Shown piece after piece: positions 44,352 through 55,475 of a stretch of 64,000 bases of DNA (positions within the stretch are counted from its first letter, which is position 1; the number at the start of each line of letters is the position of its first letter). The DNA is from Pseudooceanicola antarcticus. GTDB taxonomy: Bacteria > Pseudomonadota > Alphaproteobacteria > Rhodobacterales > Rhodobacteraceae. The notes under the pieces were generated by a model. It was not told the origin of the DNA. It was given only the letters and a program-made list of their open reading frames with translations, and did not search any database. Both the position numbers and the translations under genes were made by a program. The DNA is taken from positions 186,001 to 250,000 of the forward strand of contig NZ_OBEA01000002.1 in assembly GCF_900215355.1 (NCBI RefSeq). The letters run 5' to 3'.

Positions 44352-45392
44352 ATGGCCGATGAGCCCGAGATCCTCAATGCGCTGTTCGCTGCTGCCAGCA
44401 GGGCCGAAAGCCTGCCCGAAGATCAACGGCTTGGCCGCGATGCCGGGGGCGGTTGGGAAGCCTTCCTGGCGCTTCTGGCGGAAGAGACACGGGCGGAAGG
44501 GGCGGCCCTTTTCCTGACGCAGCAGGACCAGATCGAGCACGGCTGGCAGGTCGGAGCGGCTCCGGCCCCCCCGGAAGAGATCCTGCGGATGCGTACCAGC
44601 CGGGTTTATTCCCAGGTGGATCTGCCGGGTCTGTGGCAGCGCGACTCGCCGATCAGGGCGACCCGCTGCAATGTCGGGGCCGACCGCAGCGTGCTGCTGA
44701 TGCTGCAACGGCGTGGAGAGGACTTCCGCGCCATCGACGGCTCGCAGCTCTCGACCCTAACGCCCTACCTGGGGCCGGCGCTGTCCACCTGGCTGCGCCT
44801 CGGCCAGGAGCGCAACCGCGCGCAGCGGGACCGTGATCTCTTGCGGGATCTGGGGGGCGGCTGGCTGGTGTTCTCGACCACCGGCGCGGTGCAGGAGGCC
44901 TCGGAGGGCGCGGCGGAGCTGCTGGCCGGTCATGCCGGGTGGCGGATCGCCAGCGATGGCCGGATCACCTTCCGCGAGCCGGCGCAGGGCTCGGCTTTGC
45001 TGCAGGTCCTGCAGGGCGCGCGGCCGGGGCAGCCGCCGGCGGTGCTGCGCCTTGCCGATGAGCCGGTGACAGAGCTTCTGGTCTCGGCCGAAGAGACCCG
45101 GGCGGGGCGGGTGCTCCTGGGGCGCCTGCGTCAGGCCCCCGCGGCCGCGCGCCTTGCGCCAGAGAGGCTTGCGGCGCATTGCGGCATAAGCCTGTCCGAG
45201 GCGCGCCTCGTGCAGCTGCTTTGCGACGGGATGTCGATTGCGGATGCCGCGGCAAGGCTTGGCTGGACGCTGGAGACGACCCGAAGCACCTCGAAGCGCA
45301 TCTTCGCGCGGATGGAGGTGACGGGGCAGACCGGCGTGCTGCGGCGGGTTCTGGGAGGTGCGGTCTGGCTGGGTGCGGAGCGGCGCAACTGA
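44352..45392 (+). CDS. LuxR-type helix-turn-helix regulator
   Basis: 346 residues. The C-terminal 65 residues (about 270-335) form a LuxR/GerE-type [31 protein letters not shown], then [13 protein letters not shown]. The N-terminal 250 residues lack a receiver Asp motif or an autoinducer-binding signature I recognise and look like a PAS/GAF-type sensor region. The signal is unknown. It is divergent from cysD, so control of sulfate activation is a reasonable guess, not shown. Confidence 0.82.
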   Translation: MADEPEILNALFAAASRAESLPEDQRLGRDAGGGWEAFLALLAEETRAEGAALFLTQQDQIEHGWQVGAAPAPPEEILRMRTSRVYSQVDLPGLWQRDSPIRATRCNVGADRSVLLMLQRRGEDFRAIDGSQLSTLTPYLGPALSTWLRLGQERNRAQRDRDLLRDLGGGWLVFSTTGAVQEASEGAAELLAGHAGWRIASDGRITFREPAQGSALLQVLQGARPGQPPAVLRLADEPVTELLVSAEETRAGRVLLGRLRQAPAAARLAPERLAAHCGISLSEARLVQLLCDGMSIADAAARLGWTLETTRSTSKRIFARMEVTGQTGVLRRVLGGAVWLGAERRN

Positions 45393-45464
45393 GCCTGGCC
45401 CATGCCATCCGGTTTCCCGGTCCCGCCCAAGGCGGGATGCCCGATGTGGAGGATCTGACGGCGC

Positions 45465-45541
45465 TGGCGACCCCTGAAGGACTCGAACCCTCAACCTGCT
45501 GATTAGAAGTCAGCTGCTCTATCCAGTTGAGCTAAGGGGCC
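45465..45541 (-). tRNA. tRNA-Arg (anticodon UCU)
   Basis: On the minus strand, GGCCCCT begins at 45541 and pairs with AGGGGTC before the discriminator G and an encoded CCA (45467-45465). The D arm has the usual TAGCTCA start, the anticodon loop reads TTCTAA with a CTGA/TCAG stem giving anticodon TCT, and the T arm has GGTTCGAGTCC. 77 bases including CCA. Isolated from other tRNA genes; no integrase or duplicated end was seen nearby. Confidence 0.96.
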
Positions 45542-45587
45542 GCACGGGGCGCTTTTCGAGGAAAGTTGCGGCCTTGGCAAGCGCCGC

Positions 45588-45773
45588 CTACAGGTTTGCC
45601 GTCAGGATCTGCAAGATTCCGATGAAGGCCAGAATCGCGACAATCGCAATTATCGCGTACCAGAAGGCCGGCTGCTGGAGCGGCTCCTTCCTTGCGTAGC
45701 ATTTTCCGCAATGTCTGCCACCAAATCGCATCTGGTGGCCGCAATCTTTGCAAGTAAAGACCCTGAGTGCCAT
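45588..45773 (-). CDS. Small zinc-ribbon membrane protein
   Basis: 61 residues. The N-terminal half holds two CxxC pairs, CKDC and CGKC, spaced 12 residues apart as in a zinc ribbon, and the C-terminal half is one hydrophobic helix (FWYAIIAIVAILAFIGILQI). Function unknown. The start MALRVFTCKDC at 45773 is preferred because the upstream extension (to 45875) has no zinc-ribbon or membrane character. It lies just upstream of the tRNA-Arg gene on the same strand. Confidence 0.65.
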   Translation of the reverse strand: MALRVFTCKDCGHQMRFGGRHCGKCYARKEPLQQPAFWYAIIAIVAILAFIGILQILTANL

Positions 45774-46030
45774 GGCCGGATATGTCCCCAATCCGTTCCT
45801 GATAGCGCCTTGCGGCGCTTGAAAAATAATTTGTCCCTGTTTGTCCAGATATCGTTCCCCTTGCGTCAGGTGCAATAAGGAAACGTACTATCTCAAGGAT
45901 TCTTGCGCGAGCGCCACATTCTGGCACCAGGTTTAGCTGAAGTGATCAAACTTCCGGCGAGATATGATTGTTACTTATCAATGTATTAACAGCGTGTATC
46001 GTTAAAAAACCGGCAAATTCGCGCGGAAAT

Positions 46031-46052
46031 AGATTGGGCTCTTGCCCAATCT
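46031..46052 (-). terminator. Hairpin downstream of the NDUFS4-like gene
   Basis: A perfect nine-base stem AGATTGGGC / GCCCAATCT with a four-base loop, 40 bases past the stop codon of the minus-strand gene at 46093. The following T content is modest on both strands, so termination is likely but not certain. The rest of 45876-46030 is AT-rich and shows no gene. Confidence 0.6.
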
Positions 46053-46092
46053 TTCTGTAATTCCCGTGGTTTCGTGCCGGAGCCCAAGGGCT

Positions 46093-46404
46093 TTAGTGGG
46101 TCCATGCTCCGCGGCGATTGGTGGCGAAATTCTCACCATACCCAAACGGACGGACATTGGCCTTGCGCGACTGCGGTTCGGTCACAACGGCGTCAATTCC
46201 GTGCTCGGCGGCATATTCCAATGCGGCTTCCTTGCTGTCGAAGCGCAGACGCACCTGGCTTTGGGTGTCCGAGGACGAGGTCCAGCCCATGAGGGGGTCA
46301 ACTTCCCGCGCCGAAGCCTGGACGTAGTCAAGCACCCAGGTCCGCGTCTTCGCGGTGCCGGATTGCATGGCGGTCTTGGCGGGGCGATAGATTCGTGCGC
46401 GCAT
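46093..46404 (-). CDS. NADH dehydrogenase accessory subunit-like protein (NDUFS4 / ETC complex I family)
   Basis: 103 residues. [21 protein letters not shown], then VLDY and [28 protein letters not shown] are the conserved region of the mitochondrial complex I 18-kDa subunit (NDUFS4), which alphaproteobacteria share. It should bind the peripheral arm of respiratory complex I. AAGGAGG six bases before the ATG at 46404 fixes the start. It is divergent from uvrB. Confidence 0.9.
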   Translation of the reverse strand: MRARIYRPAKTAMQSGTAKTRTWVLDYVQASAREVDPLMGWTSSSDTQSQVRLRFDSKEAALEYAAEHGIDAVVTEPQSRKANVRPFGYGENFATNRRGAWTH

Positions 46405-46553
46405 GGCAAACCTCCTTAGGTACGGACCTCTTATCCGGAATTTCTTGACGATCTGCAAGCGGCAGAGGGCATCTGTCAGCATCGCGGCGGCAGCCGGGGT
46501 TGAACCTGGGCGGAAAGAGGACAAATCTGGAACGAACCCGGATCGGAGCCCCC

Positions 46554-48748
<2,195 letters not shown>

Positions 48749-48752
<4 letters not shown>

Positions 48753-49240
48753 GCGAAACCGCCGTCACCGCCATTGTCTTGGGCGCTGCCGTGCGCCCGG
48801 ACGGGACGGCCTCCCCGCAGCTCAGGCGGCGCACGCTGCATGGGGCGAAGCTTTATCACGCCGGCGAGGTCTCTCGCCTGGCGCTGTGCGGCGGGGTGGG
48901 CCGCTACGGCGCCTCCGAGGCCTCGGTGATGGCGGATATCCTGCGCGCCGAGGGGGTGCCCGAAGCGGCGCTGATCCTCGAAGAGCGGTCGACCGACACG
49001 ATCACCAATATCTCCAATGCGCTGGCGCTCTGCCCAGACATGAAGGAGGTCGTGATCGTCACCGCCCCCTACCACGCGCCAAGGGCCCGGCTGATCGCCC
49101 GTCACCTGGGACTGCGCGCGCGCAGCTCCTGCCCCGAAGGCGGGCTGAGTGGCAGGAAGTTGCGCCGCGCGAAGCTGCGCGAATTGGGGGGGCTGGTGAA
49201 GGTGCTGATCTGGATGGTTACCGGGTATCGATTGACCTGA
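48749..49240 (+). CDS. YdcF/DUF218-family protein
   Basis: 163 residues of the DUF218 (SanA/YdcF) Rossmann-like fold: [11 protein letters not shown] at the N-terminus, [33 protein letters not shown] and [17 protein letters not shown] are typical. Members are implicated in envelope functions but the reaction is unknown. No membrane helix or signal is evident. ATG overlaps the uvrB stop (ATGA), so it is translationally coupled to uvrB. Confidence 0.88.
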
Positions 49241-49309
49241 GGGAACCATTTGCCCGGTTTCATGCGTTGTATCCCCAGAACAACCTGCTGAAGCAATGGA
49301 GCCGAGAAA

Positions 49310-49498
49310 ATGGAATATGGACTTCTGGGACTTATCGTCCTGATCGCCGACATCTACGCCATCTACCAGGTGCTGACCTCTGCCAGCTCCACCGGGGCCA
49401 AGATCCTCTGGACCCTGCTGATCCTGATCCTGCCGGTGCTGGGCTTCGTGATCTGGCTGCTGGCCGGACCCCGCGGCGGCCGTGCGATGCGCGTGTAA
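49310..49498 (+). CDS. PLDc_N-domain small membrane protein
   Basis: 62 residues with two hydrophobic helices and the end LLAGPRGGRAM, matching the PLDc_N domain found at the N-terminus of cardiolipin synthases and as free-standing peptides in alphaproteobacteria. Role unknown. ATG at 49310 with GAG just upstream. Followed by a strong terminator. Confidence 0.85.
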   Translation: MEYGLLGLIVLIADIYAIYQVLTSASSTGAKILWTLLILILPVLGFVIWLLAGPRGGRAMRV

Positions 49499-49532
49499 GC
49501 CTTGCGGGATGCTCTGCCCGAGCGCCCATCAA

Positions 49533-49577
49533 GACAGCGCGGCCGTTGCCCGAAAGGGTGACGGCCGCGTCTTTTTG
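49533..49577 (+). terminator. Rho-independent terminator after the PLDc_N gene
   Basis: GCGGCCGT (49539-49546) pairs with ACGGCCGC (49561-49568), with an inner CCC-GAAA-GGG hairpin, followed by GTC and five T. About 35 bases after the PLDc_N stop. Confidence 0.92.
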
Positions 49578-49643
49578 CGTGCGCGGCTTGCCAAGGCGCG
49601 CGCCCTGGCCAAGCCTGTGGCGACACGTCAGACGGAGCACCCC

Positions 49644-50042
49644 ATGGACCCGAAATTCCACCTCTTTTCCAACGGCCCGCGCCCGGTCGCGCCCTTTTCC
49701 CACGCAGTGGAAAGCGATGGCTGGGTCATGCTGACGGGGCAGATGCCCACCGATCCCGCCGCCCCCGATGCGCCCCTGCCCGAGGGGATCGAGGCGCAGA
49801 CCCGGCGGGTGATGGACAATCTCTCTCTGATCCTGGCCGAGCTGGGGCTGGACATGTCGCACGTGCTGCAATGCCGCTGCTACCTGACCGAGTTCGAGCG
49901 CGATTACGCCGCCTTCAACGAAACCTACCAGGGCTATTTCCCCAAAGACCGCCGCCCTGCGCGGACCACCATCGGCGTCACGGCATTGGCTGTCGGCGCG
50001 CTGGTCGAGATCGACTGCATCGCCCGGCGGCCCGATGCCTGA
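49644..50042 (+). CDS. RidA/YjgF-family protein
   Basis: 132 residues of the RidA/YjgF fold: FSHAVESDGWVMLTGQMP, NLSLILAELGLDMSHVLQCRCYL and RPARTTIGVTALAVGALVEIDCIA, the latter holding the conserved arginine and glutamate. RidA proteins hydrolyse reactive enamine/imine intermediates released by PLP enzymes. Some residues differ from canonical RidA, so substrate range may differ. GGAG seven bases before the ATG at 49644. Confidence 0.9.
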   Translation: MDPKFHLFSNGPRPVAPFSHAVESDGWVMLTGQMPTDPAAPDAPLPEGIEAQTRRVMDNLSLILAELGLDMSHVLQCRCYLTEFERDYAAFNETYQGYFPKDRRPARTTIGVTALAVGALVEIDCIARRPDA

Positions 50043-50245
50043 GCGCCCCCGCGACGCTGGCCCCCGAGGGGCGGGGGAAGGTGGGTTTGCACCCGCCCTG
50101 CACCCGCGGTGCGGCCCGGTTTTCGGGCAAGCGACAGCGCTTTCTGACGCGCAAAGGCCACAGGGCGCGCGGGGCAGGGCGGTGTTAGCTTTCTTGAAGG
50201 GCTTTTCTGCGCTAGCTTCATGGGGCCGGGGGGCAGATTGACGGG

Positions 50246-51160
50246 ATGGACATGCGCAGCCTTTTCGCCGCCGGCACTCTACTTTTTCTGATCGCCCTCG
50301 GGCTCGCCGCCCCTGCCTCTGCGCGGGAACGGCTGGGCTATGGGCGGTTGATCTCCAACGATTTCATCGGCGGCGGCCAGGACCGCTGGCGCACGGGCTC
50401 CGTGGCCTCGTCGCGGGTCTGGGGGCCAGGCTGGGACGGCCAGCTGCCCGACCGCGCCGGCGAGCTGCTGGAACTGCGCTTCCTCGGCCAGATCATCGCC
50501 CCCGACAACCTCGAGACACCGGCACCCGGCGACCGGCGCTATGCCACGGCGCTGTCCTTCGGGCTGCACAGCCATTTCGACCTCGGCGGATACGAGACCG
50601 CCCTTGGCGGCGATCTGGTGATCACCGGCGAAGAGACCGGGCTGCCGGGGTTCCAGGATGCGTTGCATGACCTGCTGGACGTGCCGGGCCCCTCGGATGC
50701 CACCCGCGCCGCGGCGGTCCCCTCGGGGGTGCATCCGACGCTGGTGCTGGAAAGCGGTCGCAGTTTCTCGGCCGGGCCGGCGCAGCTGCGGCCCTTCGTC
50801 GAGGGCCGCATGGGCGACGAAACCCTGCTGCGCGCCGGTGTCGACATCAGCTTCGGCGCCATAGGTCGAGGCGAGCTCATGGTGCGCGACCCGGTCACCG
50901 GCCAGCGCTACCGCGTGGTGCAGGACGAGGCCGCGCGGGGCTCCAGCTTCGTGCTGGGCGGGGACATCGCCCATGTCGCCTCTTCCATCTACCTCTCGGA
51001 CGCTGAGCTGCGCGAGGACCGCAGCCGCCTGCGGGCGGGGATGCATTGGCAGGGCGACACGATGAGCGGCTTCTACGGTCTCACCTGGCTGGGAGAGGAG
51101 TTCTCGGGGCAGGACGAGGGCCAGCTGATCGGCTCGGTCCGGTTGAAGTTCGAATTCTGA
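50246..51160 (+). CDS. LpxR-family (DUF2219) outer-membrane lipid A deacylase-like protein
   Basis: 304 residues. A signal peptide (about 1-27, ending ASA) precedes a beta-barrel-like protein ending LKFEF, a typical outer-membrane C-terminus. GYGRLISNDFIGGG, then DRWRTGSV (Asn38, Asp39, serines from Ser52) and the SHFDLGGYET segment correspond to the catalytic Asn-Asp-Ser-His region of LpxR, which removes the 3'-acyloxyacyl chain of lipid A. Activity would be outer-membrane remodelling. Start uncertain between 50246 and 50252. Confidence 0.78.
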   Translation: MDMRSLFAAGTLLFLIALGLAAPASARERLGYGRLISNDFIGGGQDRWRTGSVASSRVWGPGWDGQLPDRAGELLELRFLGQIIAPDNLETPAPGDRRYATALSFGLHSHFDLGGYETALGGDLVITGEETGLPGFQDALHDLLDVPGPSDATRAAAVPSGVHPTLVLESGRSFSAGPAQLRPFVEGRMGDETLLRAGVDISFGAIGRGELMVRDPVTGQRYRVVQDEAARGSSFVLGGDIAHVASSIYLSDAELREDRSRLRAGMHWQGDTMSGFYGLTWLGEEFSGQDEGQLIGSVRLKFEF

Positions 51161-51237
51161 CCGCCCGCGGGGCGGTGTGGTGACAGGCGGCGACGCCCCG
51201 GCACAGGGGCGCGGCGCGACAGGGGCAAGAGCAGAGC

Positions 51238-52248
51238 ATGGGCAGAGGGTTCGCGGGCACTTACGCGCTTTCGTGGAAGCAGACAGAGATCGACGGCCAG
51301 CCGGGGCTGGGGCCGGAGGCGCTGCGCGTCGGTGTGCCCTGGCGCTGGCGTGGCGAGGCGCTGCGACTGGACGGCCCGTCAGAGCTCTTGCAGCTGGCGC
51401 GTCCCGGCGAGGCGCAGGAGCTGCATCGCAGCGCGGCACGGATGTTGCGGCGCATGGCGCTTTCGCGCCCCGTTGCGGCCCGGCCGGAGCCCGGCGAAGA
51501 GGACAGCCCGCTGCTGGAGACCGGCTTCGTGCTGACCGACGGGCGCCACGGATATACCGCGACACTGGTGCCCCAGGACGGCGGGCGGGCGCCATTGCTG
51601 ATGTTCCGCGACAGCCTGCCCGAGGCAGGCCGAGAGCATTGGGTGGTGCGCACCGCGCTGGAGCCGCGCCGCCGCCTGCGCCCGGCACCGGGCGGGCTGG
51701 GCAGCGGGTTGGTGGCCGGCACCCGGATCGCCACCCCCTCGGGTCCGCGCCTGGTCGAGGATCTCTGCATCGGCGACCTGGTCCAGACCCGCGATGCCGG
51801 GCCGCAGCGCCTGCTCGGGATCGAAGCCAACCGGATCAGCGGTGCCCGGCTGCACATGATGCCGCATCTGCGCCCGGTGCATATCCACACCGGAGCCTTC
51901 GGCCTGCTGCGCCCCGAGGAAAGCCTGCTGGTCTCTCCGGACCACCGGATGCTGATCGGGGCTCCGGCGGCGCGGGCGTTGTTCAACACTGACGAGGTGC
52001 TGGTCCGGGCCCGGGACCTGATCAACGGGCGCTCCATCGTGCAGGACCTGGCGGTGACCGAGGTCCTTTATGTGCAGCTGCGCCTGCGTGGCCACCACGT
52101 GCTGATCGCCAATGGACTGCCCTGCGAAAGCCTCTTGCCCGCCGAGGCCCTGCGGCCGGGCCTGCGCCCCGGCCTGGGCGATGTGCCCCCGGCGCGCCGG
52201 CTCCTGAGCCAGCCCGAGGCGGCGATCCTCATGCGCGACGCGGCGTGA
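51238..52248 (+). CDS. Hint-domain protein
   Basis: 336 residues. The C-terminal half (about 157-330) is a Hedgehog/intein-type Hint domain: VAGTRIATPSGPRLVEDLCIGDLVQTRDAG, then LLVSPDHRMLI and LRLRGHHVLIANGLPCESLL. The catalytic cysteine normally preceding the AGT segment is a glycine (Gly157), so self-cleavage by the usual thiol route is not expected. The N-terminal 150 residues match nothing I know. It follows the LpxR-like gene by 77 bases, in the same direction. Confidence 0.8.
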   Translation: MGRGFAGTYALSWKQTEIDGQPGLGPEALRVGVPWRWRGEALRLDGPSELLQLARPGEAQELHRSAARMLRRMALSRPVAARPEPGEEDSPLLETGFVLTDGRHGYTATLVPQDGGRAPLLMFRDSLPEAGREHWVVRTALEPRRRLRPAPGGLGSGLVAGTRIATPSGPRLVEDLCIGDLVQTRDAGPQRLLGIEANRISGARLHMMPHLRPVHIHTGAFGLLRPEESLLVSPDHRMLIGAPAARALFNTDEVLVRARDLINGRSIVQDLAVTEVLYVQLRLRGHHVLIANGLPCESLLPAEALRPGLRPGLGDVPPARRLLSQPEAAILMRDAA

Positions 52249-52285
52249 GGGCCCGAGTTTCACCGAAAACAGCGGGAATGGTCGA

Positions 52286-52313
52286 TTGACTCTGCCCCGG
52301 CAGCCTCTATAAG
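52286..52313 (+). promoter_or_regulatory. Candidate sigma-70 promoter of rpsD
   Basis: TTGACT (52286-52291) and TATAAG (52308-52313) are 16 bases apart, close to the housekeeping consensus, about 130 bases before the rpsD start. Transcription would begin near 52320 and produce a long leader. Confidence 0.7.
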
Positions 52314-52336
52314 CGCGGCTTCATTGGTGTTGGTGG

Positions 52337-52390
52337 CCCCCGCAAGGGGAACCCTGTCAACCTGGGTCGCCTGCCCCGCAAGGGGGAGGT
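52337..52390 (+). promoter_or_regulatory. rpsD leader with two GCAA-tetraloop hairpins
   Basis: CCCC-GCAA-GGGG occurs twice, at 52338-52349 and 52374-52385, within the 5' untranslated region of rpsD. Both are stable GNRA hairpins. S4 is an autogenous translational repressor in other bacteria, so this could be a repressor-binding structure; that is inference. Confidence 0.45.
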
Positions 52391-52437
52391 CCGGGGAGAG
52401 GACAACGCCCTTCGAACTCATATGAAGGAGATCAGTC

Positions 52438-53058
52438 GTGACCAAACGCACGTCTGCCAAGTACAAGATCGACCGCCGCATGGGCGAAAACATCTGGGGC
52501 CGTCCGAAGTCCCCGGTGAACCGCCGCGAATACGGCCCCGGCCAGCACGGTCAGCGCCGCAAGGGCAAGATGTCCGACTTCGGCCTCCAGCTGCGCGCCA
52601 AGCAGAAGCTGAAGGGCTACTACGGCGACATGACCGAAAAGCAGTTCCGCCGCATCTTCGCGGAAGCCGAGCGTGTCAAGGGCGACACCGGTGAGCTGCT
52701 CATCGGCCTGCTGGAGCGCCGCCTGGACGCCGTCGTCTACCGCGCCAAGTTCGTGGCCACCGTCTTCGCGGCCCGTCAGTTCGTGAACCACGGCCACGTC
52801 CTGGTGAACGGCAAGCGCGTGAACATCCCCTCCTACCGCGTGAAGGAAGGCGACGTCATCGAGGTCCGCGAGAAGTCCAAGCAGATCGCAGCCGTCCTGG
52901 AAGCCACCCAGCTGCCCGAGCGTGACGTCCCCGATTACATCGAGGCCGACCACTCCAAGCTGACCGCGACCTTCGTGCGCACCCCCGGCCTGTCGGACGT
53001 GCCCTACGCCGTCCAGATGGAACCGAACCTGGTCATCGAATACTACGCCCAGAACTAA
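52438..53058 (+). CDS. rpsD: 30S ribosomal protein S4
   Basis: 206 residues, starting at a GTG codon with GGAGA six bases upstream. The N-terminal [30 protein letters not shown] and the S4 RNA-binding domain [15 protein letters not shown], then [17 protein letters not shown] are family signatures. It nucleates 16S rRNA assembly. It is a stand-alone gene here, not in the alpha operon, as usual in alphaproteobacteria. No CxxC zinc site, so the zinc-free type. Confidence 0.98.
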   Translation: MTKRTSAKYKIDRRMGENIWGRPKSPVNRREYGPGQHGQRRKGKMSDFGLQLRAKQKLKGYYGDMTEKQFRRIFAEAERVKGDTGELLIGLLERRLDAVVYRAKFVATVFAARQFVNHGHVLVNGKRVNIPSYRVKEGDVIEVREKSKQIAAVLEATQLPERDVPDYIEADHSKLTATFVRTPGLSDVPYAVQMEPNLVIEYYAQN

Positions 53059-53080
53059 GTTCTGGACGATCCTGTCGGAA

Positions 53081-53110
53081 AGGGCCGTACCTTCGGGTGC
53101 GGCCCTTTTT
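53081..53110 (+). terminator. Rho-independent terminator of rpsD
   Basis: AGGGCCG pairs with CGGCCCT around a short inner stem capped by TTCG, followed by a run of T. 22 bases after the rpsD stop. Confidence 0.95.
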
Positions 53111-53119
53111 CGTTGCTGC

Positions 53120-53866
53120 CTAGCGTGGTGCCAGGCTGCGGCGGTAGTCGCGGGGGCTTTGCCCGGTGATCTCGCGGAAGCCCGTGTTGAAGCCGGAAAG
53201 AGAGCCGTAGCCGCAGGCAAGCGCCACCTCGATCACCGGCATGTCGGGCGCGCAAAGCAGCTCGGCCGCGCGCATCACGCGCATTCGGCGCATCAGGTCG
53301 CGCCAGCCCATACCGGTTTCCGCCTGAAGGTGGCGGGCCAGGGTGCGTGGGGTGGTGGCCAGCTCGCGCGCCAGCTCCGGTATCTCGGGCGGGTCCTCGA
53401 GCCGCGCCTCCACCAGCGCCAGGGCCCGCTGCACCATGGCCGAGCGCCCGACGGGCCGCGACAGCGGCAGCGGCCTTGCCGCCAGTCTCCAGGCGGTCGA
53501 GATCAGTGCCGCGCCAAGAGCGCGGGCATGGGTGGGGTCGCTGTCGTCCTCGGGCATTTCGGCCAGCAGCGCCCTGAGCAGGGGCGAGCTTTCAAAGACC
53601 CGCAGCGGCGCCGGCGGTGCAGGGGCAGCCTCGGGCGGGATCAGCACGCTCAGCGCCTGCAGCCTGCGCGGCAGGGCGATGGTGATCTCTTCCCCGGCTG
53701 CGACAAGCGCCGCGCGGGCCGGGGGCAGGGTCCAGAGCTGGCCCTTCGCCTCCATCCGCATCACCCCGTCGCTGGCATGCAGCAGGTAGTGCGCCTCTTG
53801 CCGGAAGGACCGGGGCGGGGCGGCGGGGAAATCACCCCGCAGAAGCTGGAAGACCGGCGCAGACAT
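53120..53866 (-). CDS. AraC-family transcriptional regulator
   Basis: 248 residues. The C-terminal 100 residues carry the two AraC helix-turn-helices: IPELARELATTPRTLARHLQ and VIEVALACGYGSLSGFNTGFREITGQSPRDYRR. The N-terminal part (1-130) is a cupin-like ligand-binding domain. Ligand unknown. It lies 24 bases downstream of the ABM-domain gene on the same strand, so the two are probably co-transcribed. Confidence 0.92.
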   Translation of the reverse strand: MSAPVFQLLRGDFPAAPPRSFRQEAHYLLHASDGVMRMEAKGQLWTLPPARAALVAAGEEITIALPRRLQALSVLIPPEAAPAPPAPLRVFESSPLLRALLAEMPEDDSDPTHARALGAALISTAWRLAARPLPLSRPVGRSAMVQRALALVEARLEDPPEIPELARELATTPRTLARHLQAETGMGWRDLMRRMRVMRAAELLCAPDMPVIEVALACGYGSLSGFNTGFREITGQSPRDYRRSLAPR

Positions 53867-53890
53867 CTCAGGGAGGTTACGCCCGCTGTG

Positions 53891-54190
53891 CTATCCCGTC
53901 ACCAGGATATCTTCCTGCGCCTCGAGCCGCAGCGAGACCGGCGGCGCGGTCATGCCGGGCCGCAACAGGGCGCCGAGTGCCGCGAAATGCTCAGAGGCCA
54001 GGTAGCCCTCGAAAGCGGGCTTGTCCTGCCAGCGGTGCAGCAGGATCAGCCGGTCCGGGGCCTCGCTGTCCGAAAGCACCCGGTAGTCCAGGCAGCCCGC
54101 CATCGCGCGCACCTGGGGAAGGGCGGCAAGAACCTGGGGCAGGAGCGGGACCGGGTCGCGGTGCGGGAAGTCGACAAGGGCGATATACAT
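53891..54190 (-). CDS. Antibiotic biosynthesis monooxygenase (ABM)-domain protein
   Basis: 99 residues, a ferredoxin-like dimeric alpha-beta barrel of the ABM superfamily: IALVDFPHRDPVPLL, then LLHRWQDKPAFEGYLASEHFAAL. Members include quinol monooxygenases and heme-degrading enzymes; the real substrate is unknown. It is upstream of the AraC regulator gene on the same strand, which may control it. Confidence 0.85.
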   Translation of the reverse strand: MYIALVDFPHRDPVPLLPQVLAALPQVRAMAGCLDYRVLSDSEAPDRLILLHRWQDKPAFEGYLASEHFAALGALLRPGMTAPPVSLRLEAQEDILVTG

Positions 54191-54383
54191 GGGGCATTCC
54201 TTCGCGAGTTGCAGGTCCCAACCTGGCCTTTCACGGCCCCATACGCCGCCGATGAATGCGCAAAACGTACCGCTCAGCGGACATTCAGCAACGGAACTCG
54301 GGCGCGGTGCCTTTCACTGAAACTTCATCTTTCCATGCACCCAACCCCCGGCTAGAAGGACCCCGGTGCGAAAAGGTGACATG

Positions 54384-55475
54384 ATGACCAACAAGATCGA
54401 GCCACAGCCGGGGATCATGGAGATCGACCTCTACGTAGGTGGTGCCTCCAAGGTCGACGGCGTGAGCGACGTGGTGAAACTCTCGTCGAACGAGAACCCA
54501 TATGGCCCCGGCGATGCCGCCAAGGAGGCCTATGCCCGCGCGGTTCACGATCTGCATCGTTACCCCTCGACCGACCATGCCGAGCTGCGCGAGGCGATTG
54601 CCGCCCACCACGGGCTCGACCCGGCGCGGATCATCTGCGGCGTGGGTTCGGACGAGGTGCTGCAATTTCTCTGCCAGTCCTTCGCCGGTCCCGGCGACGA
54701 GGTGCTCTTCACCGAACACGGCTTCGGCATGTACCGCATCCTGGCCCATGCCTCGGGCGCGACGCCGGTCGAGGTGAAGGAAAAGGACCGCGTGACGGAT
54801 GTCGACGCGCTGATCGCGGGCATGAGCGAGAAGACCAAGCTGGTCTTCATCGCCAACCCCAACAACCCGACCGGCACCATGATCGGCGGCAACGAGGTGG
54901 CGCGCCTGGCCGACAGCCTGCCCGAGGGCGCGATCCTCGTGCTGGACGGCGCCTATGCGGAATACGTGCAGGGTTTCGACGGCGGGGCCGCGCTGGTCGA
55001 GGCGCGCTCGAATGTCGTCATGACGCGCACGTTCTCGAAGATCTACGGCCTTGGCGGCCTGCGCATCGGCTGGGGCTATGGCCCGCAAGAGATCATCGAC
55101 GTGCTGACCCGCGTGCGCCAGCCCTTCAACCTGTCCAACGGCCAGCTGGCAGCGGCCACGGCGGCGATGAACGACCAGGCCCACGTGGCCCGTTCGCGCC
55201 GCGAGAACACCCGCCTGCGCGACTGGCTGCGCAATGCGCTGGCCGAACATGGCGTGCCCTCGGACCCGTCCTTCGGCAACTTCATCCTGGCCCGTTTCGC
55301 CGATACCGAAGAGGCCCAGGCCTGCGATGCCTTCCTGCGCGCCCGCGGTCTGCTGGTGCGCCAGGTGGCGGGTTACAACCTGCCCCATTGCCTGCGCATC
55401 ACCATCGGGGACGAGCCCTCCTGCCGCCGCGTGGCCCATGCCATCGGCCAGTTCAAGGCCGGGGACGAGGCATGA
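54384..55475 (+). CDS. hisC: Histidinol-phosphate / aromatic aminotransferase
   Basis: 363 residues, PLP aminotransferase of the HisC family. [19 protein letters not shown], the PLP lysine Lys219 in [15 protein letters not shown] and the C-terminal RITIGDE are hallmarks. In bacteria HisC often also transaminates prephenate or phenylpyruvate; the overlap with tyrC makes an aromatic role likely besides histidine. Start at 54384 has AAGGTG seven bases upstream, ATG 54381 being the alternative. Its stop overlaps tyrC. Confidence 0.93.
   Translation: MTNKIEPQPGIMEIDLYVGGASKVDGVSDVVKLSSNENPYGPGDAAKEAYARAVHDLHRYPSTDHAELREAIAAHHGLDPARIICGVGSDEVLQFLCQSFAGPGDEVLFTEHGFGMYRILAHASGATPVEVKEKDRVTDVDALIAGMSEKTKLVFIANPNNPTGTMIGGNEVARLADSLPEGAILVLDGAYAEYVQGFDGGAALVEARSNVVMTRTFSKIYGLGGLRIGWGYGPQEIIDVLTRVRQPFNLSNGQLAAATAAMNDQAHVARSRRENTRLRDWLRNALAEHGVPSDPSFGNFILARFADTEEAQACDAFLRARGLLVRQVAGYNLPHCLRITIGDEPSCRRVAHAIGQFKAGDEA

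Noticed and set aside
45465-45541. tRNA-Arg as an integration site of a genomic island
   Set aside because: No integrase, no duplicated tRNA 3' end and no change in base composition was seen on either side; the neighbouring genes look like core genome.
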